Below, one piece after another: positions 34,976-44,468 of a DNA stretch of 64,000 nucleotides. The stretch comes from a bacterium UBP2_UBA2255 (lineage in GTDB: Bacteria; Edwardsbacteria; AC1; EtOH8). The position numbers and the translations under genes were made by a program. Under the pieces are notes generated by a model. The model did not search any database and was not told where the DNA came from. It saw only the letters and a program-made list of their open reading frames with translations. Each line of letters starts with the position of its first letter. Position 1 is the stretch's first letter. The stretch lies in the NCBI GenBank assembly GCA_002347565.1, contig DDXR01000049.1, forward strand, positions 26,395-90,394, written 5' to 3'.

Positions 34976-36259
34976 ATGCCATTCCCCAGGATCGGCGCCC
35001 ACCTGCGAAACATCCTGCTGCTCGGCGGCGGCACGGTGCTGGGTCAGGCGCTGGCGGTCGGGGCGATGCCGGTCGTCACCCGGATGTACCGGCCGGACCA
35101 GCTGGGCCAGCTGGGGCTGTTCCTGTCGTTCCTGGGTTTCGCCGGGATCGCGGTGACCCTGCGCCTCGAGATGGCGATCGCCTCGGAAACCAGCCAGCGC
35201 AGCGCCGATTACCTGCTGGCGATCTCGTTCGCCATGGCCCTGCCGGTGTCCGTGCTGGCCGGGCTGGTCCAGCTGCTGATGATCAAGTGCGACATCCTGT
35301 CGTACGGGAGCCTGCCGGCCTGGACCGCAGCCGCGATGGCGGCGACGCTGGCGGCAACGGGCGTGTTCGTGTCCCTGCGGTATTGGTTCGTCCGGCAGCA
35401 GCGGTTCGCCGAGATCAGCCGGGCGATGGTCGCGCAGGGCGCGGCGCGGGCGGTCGTCCCGATCGCGCTCGGCGCGGCGGGCTGTGGCTGGATCGGCCTG
35501 CTGGCTGGTGAAATTGCGGGGCGCGCGATGGGCCTGTACCGGATGCTGGTCCTGGCCTGGCCGAGGCTGGCGGACGTGGTCCGCGGCTGGGACCGGACCG
35601 AGGCCGCCGCGGTGCTGGGGCGCAACGTCAAATTGCCGTTGATCGGCCTGCCGTCGTCGTTGCTGGACGCGCTGGCCGCGGCGCTGCCATTGCCGCTGAT
35701 CGCCAGCCTGCACGGGATGGAGGCGGCGGGCCAGTTTCTGCTGGTGCACCGGCTGGCCGCGCTTCCGGCGGGACTGGTGATCGCCAGTGTCAGCGACGTT
35801 TACCACCCGGTGCTCGCCCAGACCCACCGCGACCAGCCGGCGTTGCTGCGGCCGACCGTATTGCGGATCGCCGGGCGGATGCTCCTGGTCGCCAGCGCGA
35901 TCTATCTGCCGCTTTGCGCGGCGGCGCCGGCGATGTTCGCCCCGCTGTTCGGCAGCCAGTGGGCCAGGGCCGGCGTGATCATGGCGATCGTCGCCCCGGT
36001 TCATCTCGCAGCCCTGACGGTCAGCCCCCTCAGCCGGGTCCTGTACATCGTTGATCGGATCGAATACAAACTGGTGTTCGATGTGTTCAGCTTATTGGTG
36101 CCGGTCGTCAGCCTGTATGGATTCCATCTGATGGGATGGGGCCTCTACCGGTGTTTGGCCGTGTACAGCGTGCTGCATCTCTGCTCCAGCTGCATCTACT
36201 TCGGACTGATATGGAAGGCCAGCGGCAGCGCCTGCCCCGGGGGAGCGCCCCGGTGCTGA
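34976..36259 (+). CDS. Polysaccharide flippase/transporter, second copy (Wzx-like)
   Basis: Multi-pass inner-membrane protein (about 12 hydrophobic segments, 427 residues) of the polysaccharide transport family. Begins NILLLGGGTVLGQALAVGAM followed by PVVTRMYRPDQLGQLGLFLS, the family's N-terminal pattern. This second flippase, far in sequence from the one at 23197, implies that the region holds two export systems or two independently acquired cassettes. The next gene begins within its last codons. Confidence 0.84.
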   Translation: MPFPRIGAHLRNILLLGGGTVLGQALAVGAMPVVTRMYRPDQLGQLGLFLSFLGFAGIAVTLRLEMAIASETSQRSADYLLAISFAMALPVSVLAGLVQLLMIKCDILSYGSLPAWTAAAMAATLAATGVFVSLRYWFVRQQRFAEISRAMVAQGAARAVVPIALGAAGCGWIGLLAGEIAGRAMGLYRMLVLAWPRLADVVRGWDRTEAAAVLGRNVKLPLIGLPSSLLDALAAALPLPLIASLHGMEAAGQFLLVHRLAALPAGLVIASVSDVYHPVLAQTHRDQPALLRPTVLRIAGRMLLVASAIYLPLCAAAPAMFAPLFGSQWARAGVIMAIVAPVHLAALTVSPLSRVLYIVDRIEYKLVFDVFSLLVPVVSLYGFHLMGWGLYRCLAVYSVLHLCSSCIYFGLIWKASGSACPGGAPRC

Positions 36260-37620
36260 CGAGGATCACGGCGGCCGCGGCGGTGTCCGCGTACGCCGCA
36301 ACATTCGCCTGGGCCTACGGTGCCCATGTCGCGCCATACTATGCATTCTGGGGGCTGGACAGCCGGGCGATACCGTCCCCGTTCCTGGCGCTGTCGGTGA
36401 TGCTGGCCGTTGCGCCGGCGCTCTGGCTGCCGAGGGGGATCGGCAGGCCGTCGCTGCTGCTGTTCCTCGTGCAGTATCTGGTGCTTTTCGTGCCTGGGTG
36501 CTTCGTGCTGTACCAGACGTCGGCCCCGGTGCTGGCGCCGGCGGCATCGGCCCGGCTGCTGCTGGTGATGTTCGCCGGCCTGACGGTGATGCAGGCGTTC
36601 TACCTGCTGCCGACGGTGGCGCTGCCCCGCCCGGCCATTCCGCCGCGCGCCTACACGGCCCTGTTCTCATCGCTGACGGCCGGCCTGATGCTGTACGTGC
36701 TGTCGCAGTACGGGTCCAACTTCGCGATTACGGATTTCCGCGGCATCTACGCCGTCCGCCAGGCGCTGGCAGAGCGCATGGGAGGAGGCCCGGTGCTGGC
36801 CGGGCAATACGCGATCATGTGGCTGTCCGGATTCTGCCTGCCGGCGGCGATGGCATTCGGTCTGCAGACCCGGCGGCTCCCGCTGCTGATCGCGGCTGCC
36901 GCCGGGTACGTGGCCCTGTACGGCATCGCCGGGAACAAGCTGACGCTCCTGGCCATCGTCTTCATCCCCGCGCTCCACTGCTGGGCGCGGTGGGCCGCCC
37001 GGGCTGCGGTGCCCGCGTTCGCCGCCGGCATCACCCTGTTGCTGGCCGCGCCAGCCGCGCTGCCCGCGCTGCGGCTGGAGCCCCTGGGCCGGTGGTTCGT
37101 CGCGGTCGTGCACCAGCGCATTTTCAGCATTCCGTCGCTGCTGATCGCCCAGTATCACGGCTTTTTTGAGGGCCATCCCTTGACCTATTTTTCGCACATC
37201 CGGGGCATCCACCTGGTGGTGCCATTCCCGTTCGGGATGGACCTTTCCCGGACGGTCGGCCTGCACTACTACGGTGAGCTGGTCGGTTCCAACGCCAATT
37301 TCTGGGCAGGCGACGGGCTGGCAGGTTTCGGGATGCCCGGCGTGATCCTGATGTCGCTGGCGTGCGGCCTGTTGTTCTGGGCCTTCGACAGTGTGGCGCG
37401 CGGCCTCAAGCCGGGTTTTGTGATGGCGGCTGCCGGATTCGCCGCGGCGTCCTTCGCCAACATCCCCCTGCCGACCCTGGTGCTGAGCGGCGGATTCGGC
37501 CTGCTGCTCCTCGCACTTTGGCTGCTGCCGCGGGAGGGCATGTACGCGTCGCTCTGGCAGACCGCTGCGGCCGGGGACCCGCCCCTTGCGCACGGCACCG
37601 CCGGACGGGGGCAACGCTGA
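36253..37620 (+). CDS. Multi-pass membrane protein, probable O-antigen polymerase
   Basis: About 12 hydrophobic segments over 455 residues with a large loop around residues 290-370 (AQYHGFFEGHPLTYFSHIRG and GLHYYGELVGSNANFWAGDG). The position between flippase and AsnB, and the overall topology, fit a Wzy polymerase; sequence identity to known ones is not obvious to me. The GTG at 36253 overlaps the flippase stop by 7 bases; ATG 36211 is an alternative that would add a charged 14-residue extension. The stop overlaps the next ATG. Confidence 0.7.
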   Translation: MLTRITAAAAVSAYAATFAWAYGAHVAPYYAFWGLDSRAIPSPFLALSVMLAVAPALWLPRGIGRPSLLLFLVQYLVLFVPGCFVLYQTSAPVLAPAASARLLLVMFAGLTVMQAFYLLPTVALPRPAIPPRAYTALFSSLTAGLMLYVLSQYGSNFAITDFRGIYAVRQALAERMGGGPVLAGQYAIMWLSGFCLPAAMAFGLQTRRLPLLIAAAAGYVALYGIAGNKLTLLAIVFIPALHCWARWAARAAVPAFAAGITLLLAAPAALPALRLEPLGRWFVAVVHQRIFSIPSLLIAQYHGFFEGHPLTYFSHIRGIHLVVPFPFGMDLSRTVGLHYYGELVGSNANFWAGDGLAGFGMPGVILMSLACGLLFWAFDSVARGLKPGFVMAAAGFAAASFANIPLPTLVLSGGFGLLLLALWLLPREGMYASLWQTAAAGDPPLAHGTAGRGQR

Positions 37621-39596
37621 TGTGCGGCATTCTGGGTCTGATCCAGCGGCCCGACCGGGCGGTCGACGTCGGCCGGTTCGCGGAATCCCTGCAGTCGATG
37701 CGCCACCGCGGGCCCGATGGCGAGGGCATCTACCTGCTGAACTCGGCCTCCGGCGCCGGCGCAGCCTGGGCTGGCAGCGACACCGATCCCCGGCTCCGGC
37801 TGCCGGCGGTGGCCGGTGCCGCCGGCAGCCGGGCCAATATCGCGCTGGGGCACCGCCGCCTGGCGATCATCGACCTGTCCCCCTCGGGCCATCAGCCGAT
37901 GGCCAGCCGGGACCGCCGGCAGTGGATCGTCCTGAACGGTGAGGTTTACAATTACCGCGAATTGCGGAGCGAGCTGCGCGGCCGCGGCCATTCCTTCGTG
38001 TCATCATCCGATACCGAGGTCGTGCTGGCCGCCTACCGGGAGTGGGGGCCGCTGTCGGTCGGGCGGTTCGTGGGGATGTTCGCCCTGGCGATCATCGACA
38101 TCCCGCGGCGCGCTGTTTTCCTAGCGCGCGATCATTTCGGCATCAAGCCGCTCTACTACGCATTCGACGGCCGGCAGCTGGCGTTCGCATCCGAGATCGG
38201 GCCGCTGCTGCGGCTGCGCGGCGGGCGGCCCCGGATCGATCCCCGGCGCACCTACGAATACCTGCGGTACAACCTGTCGGACTACGGCGATGCCACCATG
38301 TTCCAGGGGATCTCCCAGTTGCCGACGGCGAGCACCATGGAGCTGTCCTGGGAGGACATGCGGCTGTCCGGGCCGACCGCCTACTGGCGGATCGACGGCG
38401 TTGCGCCGAGCGACATCGGCCGGCCGGAGGCGGCGCGCGAGCTGCGGCGGCTGCTCGAGGAGAGCGTCGGGTACCATCTCCGAAGCGATGTGCCGGTCGG
38501 ATCGTGCCTGTCCGGCGGCCTGGACTCCAGCGCCATCGTCGCCATGATGCGCCAGCGCCTCGGGCCGCGGCGGTCGATCCAGACGTTCAGCTACGTCAGC
38601 GATGACCGCCTGTTGTCCGAGGAACGCTACATCGACATGGTCAACGGCGCCAACGCCTGCGTCCCCCACAAGACGACGATCTCACCGGACGAGCTGGCCA
38701 GGGACCTGGACAGCTTGATCCGGGTGCAGGAGCTGCCGTTCATGAGCACCAGCATCTACGCCCAGTACCGGGTCTTCCGGCTGGCGGGTGAATGCGGCAT
38801 CAAGGTGATGCTGGACGGGCAGGGAGCGGATGAGCTGTTCGCTGGCTACCTCAACCTGCTGGGGGCCAGGATCACGGCGCTGCTGGCCGGCCGCGACTGG
38901 TCCGGGGCCCGGCGGCTGTGTCGCGCGGTGCCGCTGAACATGGGCGGCTATCGCTTCGGCATGCTGGCGACAGCGCTCGGCCGGCTGGCGCCGGCCAGGC
39001 TCCATGGCCAGATGATGGCGGCGGCCGGGCAGCCGATCTGGCCGTCATGGCTGAACCCCGGATGGTTCGCCGAACGGGGCGTGGCGGCGGCGCCCCGGGC
39101 TTATGGGCGGGGGAGACAGGCGCTGCGCGAGGAGCTGCGACTGGCGATCGAGCAGGCGAGCCTCCCCAACCTGCTGCGCTTCGAGGACCGGAATTCAATG
39201 GCCCATTCGATCGAAAGCCGAGTTCCGTTCTGCAACCACCGGCTGGCGGAGTTCGCTTTCTCGCTGCCCGATGATTACCTGATCGACGGCAGCGGGACGA
39301 CCAAGGCGATCCTCAAGCAGAGCCTGGGGGGGGTGCTGCCGGAGGAGATCCTCAACCGGGAGAAGGTCGGGTTCGCCGTGCCGGAGCGCCGCTGGGCGGT
39401 GCAGCTGGCCCCGTGGATCGAGCGCATCCTGGCCGGCGCCCACGACGATGGATTTCCGATGCTCGATCTGCCCAAGGTCAGGAAAACCGTGCGGCGGCAG
39501 ATGGAGGACGGACGCCGACACCTGCTGGGGGAGAGCTGGCGGATCGTGCTTTTCATCCGCTGGGCGGCGATCTGGGGCGCCGATGTCGCTGCCTGA
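37620..39596 (+). CDS. asnB: Asparagine synthetase (glutamine-hydrolysing)
   Basis: Class II glutamine amidotransferase plus ATP-dependent synthetase. Cys2 nucleophile in MCGILGLIQR, HRGPDGEG, HRRLAIIDLSPSGHQPM and LNGEVYNY in the N-terminal half; SCLSGGLDSSAIVAMM is the PP-loop of the synthetase half, with DGQGADELFAGY downstream. 658 residues, slightly longer than typical AsnB, with a short insertion near residues 45-70. AsnB-like proteins inside polysaccharide clusters may amidate uronic acids (compare WbpS/WbmE-type roles) rather than make free asparagine; that is inference. The ATG overlaps the previous stop. Confidence 0.92.
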   Translation: MCGILGLIQRPDRAVDVGRFAESLQSMRHRGPDGEGIYLLNSASGAGAAWAGSDTDPRLRLPAVAGAAGSRANIALGHRRLAIIDLSPSGHQPMASRDRRQWIVLNGEVYNYRELRSELRGRGHSFVSSSDTEVVLAAYREWGPLSVGRFVGMFALAIIDIPRRAVFLARDHFGIKPLYYAFDGRQLAFASEIGPLLRLRGGRPRIDPRRTYEYLRYNLSDYGDATMFQGISQLPTASTMELSWEDMRLSGPTAYWRIDGVAPSDIGRPEAARELRRLLEESVGYHLRSDVPVGSCLSGGLDSSAIVAMMRQRLGPRRSIQTFSYVSDDRLLSEERYIDMVNGANACVPHKTTISPDELARDLDSLIRVQELPFMSTSIYAQYRVFRLAGECGIKVMLDGQGADELFAGYLNLLGARITALLAGRDWSGARRLCRAVPLNMGGYRFGMLATALGRLAPARLHGQMMAAAGQPIWPSWLNPGWFAERGVAAAPRAYGRGRQALREELRLAIEQASLPNLLRFEDRNSMAHSIESRVPFCNHRLAEFAFSLPDDYLIDGSGTTKAILKQSLGGVLPEEILNREKVGFAVPERRWAVQLAPWIERILAGAHDDGFPMLDLPKVRKTVRRQMEDGRRHLLGESWRIVLFIRWAAIWGADVAA

Positions 39597-40857
39597 TGGG
39601 GGCCGCCTGGTCGCGGCACCGCGGCGCTCCCCGATCCGCGTCGCCGTACTGACCGAGACCTTTGCCAAGGGCATGGGCTATGCTGGCAGCATGCTGCCGA
39701 AGTACCTTGCCCGGCTCGGGGCCGACGTCCACGTCATCACCATGGACCTGTCGCCGTACCATTCCCTCGCCGAGTTCCAGCAGATCTACGGCGGGATCAC
39801 CGGCGCCGACGCCATCAAGCCCGGCACGGTCGAGCGATACGATGGCTATCACCTTCATGTGCTGGGGCACGCCCGGGTGATGGGATACATGCGGATGGTG
39901 GGGCTGGGGCCGGTGATCGCCGAGCTCAGGCCGGATGTCGTTCAGACCTTCGCCGCCATCGGGCCGATCCCGATGGATGCGGCCCTGCTGCGGCTCCGGT
40001 TCGGCTACAAGCTGTTCACCGGAAACCACACCACGGCATCGGTGTTCCCGCTGGCGCAGGCGGCCCTGCCCTGCTGGCACCGCCGGCGGCTGCAGTGCCT
40101 CGCCCTGCGCAGCGCCCCCGGGCGCGTGATCAGCTGGTTCACCGAGCGCTGCTACGGCGCCACCGTCGACTGCGGGGAGGTCGCGGTCAAGTTCTTCGGC
40201 GTCCCGCGCCGAAAACTGACCGTCTGCCCGCTGGGCGTCGACAGCGAGGTATTCCACCCGGCGCCGGTGGCGGAAGGCGCTGAACGAGCCGCCCTGCGGC
40301 GGGAACTCGGGTTCGCAGACCACGAGATCGTCTGCATCTACACCGGCCGCTTCACCGAAGCCAAGAACCCGGCGCTGCTGGCCGAGGCCGTCGCCCGGCT
40401 GGCGCGGCAGGGCCGGCCATTCCGCGGGCTCTTCCTTGGGAGCGGCCCCCAGCAGGAACGGTTGCAGGGCAGCCCGGCCTGTTCGGTGCTGCCGTTCCGG
40501 CCGGTCAACGAGCTCGGCAGGTACTTCCGGGCCAGCGAGATCGGCGTCTGGCCCACCCAGGAATCGACCTCGATGCTGGATGCGGCCGCCTGCGGTCTGC
40601 CGATCGTTGTCAACGACACGCTGCAGGCCGGGGAACGGGTCGAGGGGAACGGGCTGCGCTACCGGTTGAACGACCTTGACGACCTGGTCGCTGCGCTGCG
40701 CCGGCTGGAGGATCCAGCGCTGCGGTCCCGGCTGGGTTCAGCGGGAGCCGAGAAGATGCGGCGGGAGTACAGCTGGGAGAGCATCGCCCGCAGGCGCCTC
40801 GCGGATTACCAACGGGCGCTCGAACCGCAGCCGGCCGCATGCGCCGGAACCGAATAG
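39583..40857 (+). CDS. Glycosyltransferase family 4
   Basis: GT-B sugar transferase of the repeat unit. The first strand is RVAVLTETFAKGMGYAGSML; donor-domain motifs are YTGRFTEAKNPALLAEAVARL and VWPTQESTSMLDAAACGLPI, where the usual E-x7-E becomes ESTSMLDAA. ATG at 39583 overlaps asnB by 14 bases. It has 424 residues and a Pro/Ala-rich tail. Donor sugar unknown. Confidence 0.84.
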   Translation: MSLPDGGRLVAAPRRSPIRVAVLTETFAKGMGYAGSMLPKYLARLGADVHVITMDLSPYHSLAEFQQIYGGITGADAIKPGTVERYDGYHLHVLGHARVMGYMRMVGLGPVIAELRPDVVQTFAAIGPIPMDAALLRLRFGYKLFTGNHTTASVFPLAQAALPCWHRRRLQCLALRSAPGRVISWFTERCYGATVDCGEVAVKFFGVPRRKLTVCPLGVDSEVFHPAPVAEGAERAALRRELGFADHEIVCIYTGRFTEAKNPALLAEAVARLARQGRPFRGLFLGSGPQQERLQGSPACSVLPFRPVNELGRYFRASEIGVWPTQESTSMLDAAACGLPIVVNDTLQAGERVEGNGLRYRLNDLDDLVAALRRLEDPALRSRLGSAGAEKMRREYSWESIARRRLADYQRALEPQPAACAGTE

Positions 40858-40866
40858 CACGAAGAC

Positions 40867-41643
40867 ATGTTCGTCCGCAACCTGAAGAAAATAGCCAACC
40901 GGTTGGGGTTCGAGGTCCGCCGCACGCCCGCGGTGCCCTATGACGACCAGGCATCAGCCGAGCGGGCCATCGCGGTGGTCGCGCCGTACACCATGCTCCC
41001 GTGGGAGCGTCTGGTGACGCTGTACCAGAAGGTGGCCTTTTGCGAGCGGTCGGGGCTGGACGGCGATTTGGTGGAATGCGGCGTCTGGAAAGGCGGTGCC
41101 GCGGCGCTAATGGCCCTGGCCAACATCGAATTGGGCCGAACGCGGCGCCACCTCCACCTGTTTGATTCGTTCCAAGAGATCTGCGCGCCGGATCAGGCGG
41201 TCGACGGCGAGCAAGCGGTGCGTGAGGCGCGCCGTCACGGCAGCGACTGCCTGGGCCAGCTCCGTCCGGTCACGGGGATCTATGACGCCGTTGGCGGTCC
41301 GGGGACCCTTCCCGGGAATCGCCGGCTGCTGGAGCAGGTTGTCGGCTATGACCCGGGATTCCTCCACTATCACGCCGGGTGGTTCCAGGAGACCCTGCCC
41401 CGGGACGCCCCCGGCATGGGGCCGATCGCGATCCTGCGGCTGGACGGTGATTGGTACGCTTCCACCAAAACCTGCTTGGCGCACTTGTACGATAAGGTCG
41501 TGTCCGGAGGTTTCGTGGTCATCGACGACTACGGCGCCTATCAGGGGTGCCGACGGGCGGTGGATGAGTTCATGGCGGAACGGCGCGTCAGCGCGTTTCT
41601 CCATTACGACGATCGCATCTGCCGGTACTGGGTCAAGCCGTGA
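40867..41643 (+). CDS. TylF/MycF-type methyltransferase
   Basis: SAM- and metal-dependent O-methyltransferase of the macrocin (TylF) family, expected to methylate a sugar hydroxyl. Seen: GDLVECGVWKGGAAALMA (SAM loop), HLFDSFQEICAPD, ILRLDGDWYASTKTCLAHLY and GGFVVIDDYGAYQGCRRAVD, where DGD-Y and DDYG hold the metal-binding aspartates. 258 residues, typical of the family. Ten bases after a GT4 gene; probably decorates the same polysaccharide. Confidence 0.9.
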   Translation: MFVRNLKKIANRLGFEVRRTPAVPYDDQASAERAIAVVAPYTMLPWERLVTLYQKVAFCERSGLDGDLVECGVWKGGAAALMALANIELGRTRRHLHLFDSFQEICAPDQAVDGEQAVREARRHGSDCLGQLRPVTGIYDAVGGPGTLPGNRRLLEQVVGYDPGFLHYHAGWFQETLPRDAPGMGPIAILRLDGDWYASTKTCLAHLYDKVVSGGFVVIDDYGAYQGCRRAVDEFMAERRVSAFLHYDDRICRYWVKP

Positions 41644-41699
41644 GCCGGCGGCGCGCGCCAGGCCGCGGAAGCGGCGGCACCACCAAGCGCGGAGGGACG

Positions 41700-42431
41700 A
41701 TGCTCATCCTCAACCTAGGCTGCGGCCTGCGGACCAGCCCGGATCCTGATGTCGTCAACATCGACCGCTCGCCGTACCTCAGGATCAAACGGAATTTCCT
41801 GTTGCGGCTGCTGGTACCGGTGCTGCTGCGGGGCGAGCGGGCGGAGCGGTATTCCCGCATCCCGGACAACGTCGTCCTCCATGACCTGCGCCGGGGCATC
41901 CCGTTCGGTCCCGATAGTGTCGATGCGGTCTATCATTCGCACCTGCTGGAGCATCTCTCCCGAGCTGAAGCCGAGCATTTCCTGCTTGAGATCCGACGGG
42001 TGCTCAAGCCCGGCGGCATCCAGCGCATCGTTGTCCCCGATCTGGAGCGATCCTGCCGCCGCTGCCTGTCGCATCTCGCGCGGTGCGACGCAGACCCGTC
42101 ACAGGCCGGCGAGCACGACCGCTATGTGGCGGCGATCATCGAGCAGTGCGTCCGCCGCGAGGCCGCCGGAACTGGCCGCCAAGGCCCGCTGCGGCGGTTT
42201 GCCGAGAACCTGCTGGTGGGAGACGCCAGCAGGCGGGGCGAGGCCCACCAGTGGCTCTACGACCGGGCCAATCTCGCAGCTTTGCTGGCACGCACGGGCT
42301 ACGTCAATTTCTGCGTGCAGCGCCATGACACCAGCTTGATCCCGGGTTGGACCAGGTACGGACTGGACGGGGACCACCTGGGGGTCGAGCATCTGACCGA
42401 TTCGCTGTTCGTCGAAGCGCGCAAGGGGTGA
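41700..42431 (+). CDS. SAM-dependent methyltransferase, Methyltransf_11-like
   Basis: Small class I methyltransferase. The SAM loop is LILNLGCGLRTSPD, the acidic residue VNIDRSPYLR, the middle motif VYHSHLLEHLSRAEAEHFL and the post-strand-5 motif LKPGGIQRIVVPDLE. The ATG at 41700 has GGAGGG three bases upstream, deciding against the earlier in-frame start at 41640. The region between residues 25 and 50 carries a basic hydrophobic insert (LRIKRNFLLRLLVPVLLRG) that could touch the membrane. Substrate unknown. Confidence 0.82.
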   Translation: MLILNLGCGLRTSPDPDVVNIDRSPYLRIKRNFLLRLLVPVLLRGERAERYSRIPDNVVLHDLRRGIPFGPDSVDAVYHSHLLEHLSRAEAEHFLLEIRRVLKPGGIQRIVVPDLERSCRRCLSHLARCDADPSQAGEHDRYVAAIIEQCVRREAAGTGRQGPLRRFAENLLVGDASRRGEAHQWLYDRANLAALLARTGYVNFCVQRHDTSLIPGWTRYGLDGDHLGVEHLTDSLFVEARKG

Positions 42432-42459
42432 CCGCTTGCCTCAGACGAGCAGGGCCCCG

Positions 42460-43722
42460 ATGCGGGCGTTGATCCTGAGCACCCACGACAGCGGGGGCGC
42501 CGGGATCGCAATCCACCGGCTGCACCGCAGCCTGCTGCGCCGGGGGATGTCATCCGCGATGGTAGTCTCGACGAAACGGACAGCGGACGAAACGGTGCTC
42601 GAGGCTCCCCGGGGAACGGCATTCTCGCGATGCTCCGCCCTTGCTGTCAGGGCGGCGTTGCGGCTGGCGACCCGCCAGGATTATCACTTCCAGCAGCAGC
42701 TGCTGGAGACGGGCCCGTCCGCCGCGGCGTTGCTGCGGACGCTGCCGTTCAGGCCGAACGTCATCATCGCCGGTTGGATATCGCGGTTCGTTTCGCCGCG
42801 GCTGCTGCGCGAACTGTCTCGGATCAGCGGCGCACCGGTGCTGTGGTATCTGATGGACATGGCCCCCCTGACCGGCGGCTGCCATTACGCCTGGGACTGC
42901 ACCGGCTACCAGCGCAGCTGCGGGAACTGCCCGGCGCTGCCGGTGCGGCATCCGGGGGACCTCTCCCACCGGATCATGCGCGGCAAGCGGCGGGAGCTGA
43001 AGGACTGCGACCTGACCATGGTCGCGGCCAGCGGCCAGCTGCAGCAGCAGTGCGCCCGATCGAGTCTCTGCCGCGGCAGGAGGGTGGAGCGGATCATGCT
43101 GTCGGTCGATCCCGACATCTTCCGTCCCGGCGACCGCCGCCTGGCCAGGAACGCTGTCGGACTTCCCGCCGCCGGCAAGGTTGTCCTGATCGGGGCCCAG
43201 TCGCTGTCGGTGCGCCGCAAAGGAACGGGACAGCTCGTTGACGCGCTCCGCCGCCTGGGGCCGATGCTCGGGGGCGCGGCCAAGTTGGTGACGATCGCGG
43301 CCATCGGTCCGGCCGCGGGACTGCGGGGCATGCTGCCATCGGTATTCGGTTTCCGGGCGCTCGGGTTCATGCACGGCGACCGGTCGCTGGCGGAGTGCTA
43401 TCGGGCCGCTGATGTGTTCGTCTGCCCTTCAATCCAGGACTCGGGCCCCATGATGATAAATGAGGCGATCATGTCGGGCACGCCGGTGGTCTCGTTCGAC
43501 ATCGGCGTGGCGGCCGACTTGGTGGCGACCGGCAGCACCGGCTACCGTGCTGTTTCGCCGGACGCCCGCGACCTGGCCGCCGGCATCGCGGCGGTGCTTG
43601 ACCTTGATGCGCCGCGTGCGGACGCAATGGCGGCCCGCTGCCGGGATCTCGGTTTGCGGATGTGCCATCCCGCGGTCCAGGCCGGGGCATTCCGCGACCT
43701 GATGCGGGAGGTGACGGCATGA
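42460..43722 (+). CDS. Glycosyltransferase family 4 (WcaC-like)
   Basis: GT-B transferase with the N-terminus MRALILSTHDSGGAGIAIHR and a cysteine-rich loop GGCHYAWDCTGYQRSCGNCP that is characteristic of the WcaC-type colanic acid galactosyltransferases. Donor-domain motifs: IGAQSLSVRRKGTGQLVDAL and FVCPSIQDSGPMMINEAIMS followed by GTPVVSFDIG. ATG 42460 chosen; TTG 42436 possible. ATGA overlap with the next gene. 420 residues. Confidence 0.85.
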   Translation: MRALILSTHDSGGAGIAIHRLHRSLLRRGMSSAMVVSTKRTADETVLEAPRGTAFSRCSALAVRAALRLATRQDYHFQQQLLETGPSAAALLRTLPFRPNVIIAGWISRFVSPRLLRELSRISGAPVLWYLMDMAPLTGGCHYAWDCTGYQRSCGNCPALPVRHPGDLSHRIMRGKRRELKDCDLTMVAASGQLQQQCARSSLCRGRRVERIMLSVDPDIFRPGDRRLARNAVGLPAAGKVVLIGAQSLSVRRKGTGQLVDALRRLGPMLGGAAKLVTIAAIGPAAGLRGMLPSVFGFRALGFMHGDRSLAECYRAADVFVCPSIQDSGPMMINEAIMSGTPVVSFDIGVAADLVATGSTGYRAVSPDARDLAAGIAAVLDLDAPRADAMAARCRDLGLRMCHPAVQAGAFRDLMREVTA

Positions 43723-44468
43723 GCAGCTCCGGCGGCGAAAATGACCGCGGCTACCGCCTACTTGAATGGGACAGCGGCTTCTTCGGGTTCGGCGTGGCGA
43801 GGCTCACGGTGCCGACCGCAGACACCGCCGGGATGGCGGGGATCATTGATATGCTCCGGTCCCGCGGGGTGTCGCTCGCCTACTGGGCGACTGATCCGGG
43901 TGATGCCGGCGCACAACTGGCGGCTTGCAGCAACGGCGGCTGGCTGGCAGACGAGAAGGCGACGTACGTGATCGGGCTCCGCGCCCTCCCGCCGGACGGC
44001 ATCCCGCCGCCGGAGGCCGAGATCAGCGAATACCGGTCGAACGAGGTTGACGATGCCCTGTACCGCCTGGCGCTCCAGAGCGGCGTCCATTCGCGTTTCC
44101 GCATTGATCCCCGTTTCCCCCCGGGGGCCTTCGAACGGCTCTACCGGGAATGGATGCGGCGGTCGGTCGGCGGGGAGCTGGCCCGAGCCGTGCTGGTGGC
44201 GGGACCGGCCGGGCGGATATCGGGGATGCTGACCGTCGGCGAACAGGGCGGCCGCGGAGACATCGGGCTGGTGGCGGTCGATCAGGCCGCGCGAGGCCGC
44301 CATGTCGGGACCTCGCTGGTCCGCGCGGCGTTGAGGTGGTTCGTCGGCAACGGCTACCAGTCGGCGCAGGTGGTGACCCAGCGGGCCAATGTCCACGCCT
44401 GCCGGCTGTATCGGGCGTGCGGATTCGAGATCGAGCAGATCAGGAACGTCTATCATTTTTGGCTATGA
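43719..44468 (+). CDS. wecD: GNAT acetyltransferase, TDP-fucosamine acetyltransferase-like
   Basis: Predicted to N-acetylate a dTDP-4-amino-4,6-dideoxy sugar using acetyl-CoA. N-terminal region YRLLEWDSGFFGFGVARL is the WecD pattern (WDS-FFG); the acetyl-CoA loop is VDQAARGRHVGTSLVRAALRW, and the C-terminal strand RLYRACGFEIEQIRNVYHFW is typical. It overlaps wecE as ATGA, the same gene pair that makes TDP-Fuc4NAc in enterobacterial common antigen. 249 residues. Confidence 0.85.
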   Translation: MSSSGGENDRGYRLLEWDSGFFGFGVARLTVPTADTAGMAGIIDMLRSRGVSLAYWATDPGDAGAQLAACSNGGWLADEKATYVIGLRALPPDGIPPPEAEISEYRSNEVDDALYRLALQSGVHSRFRIDPRFPPGAFERLYREWMRRSVGGELARAVLVAGPAGRISGMLTVGEQGGRGDIGLVAVDQAARGRHVGTSLVRAALRWFVGNGYQSAQVVTQRANVHACRLYRACGFEIEQIRNVYHFWL

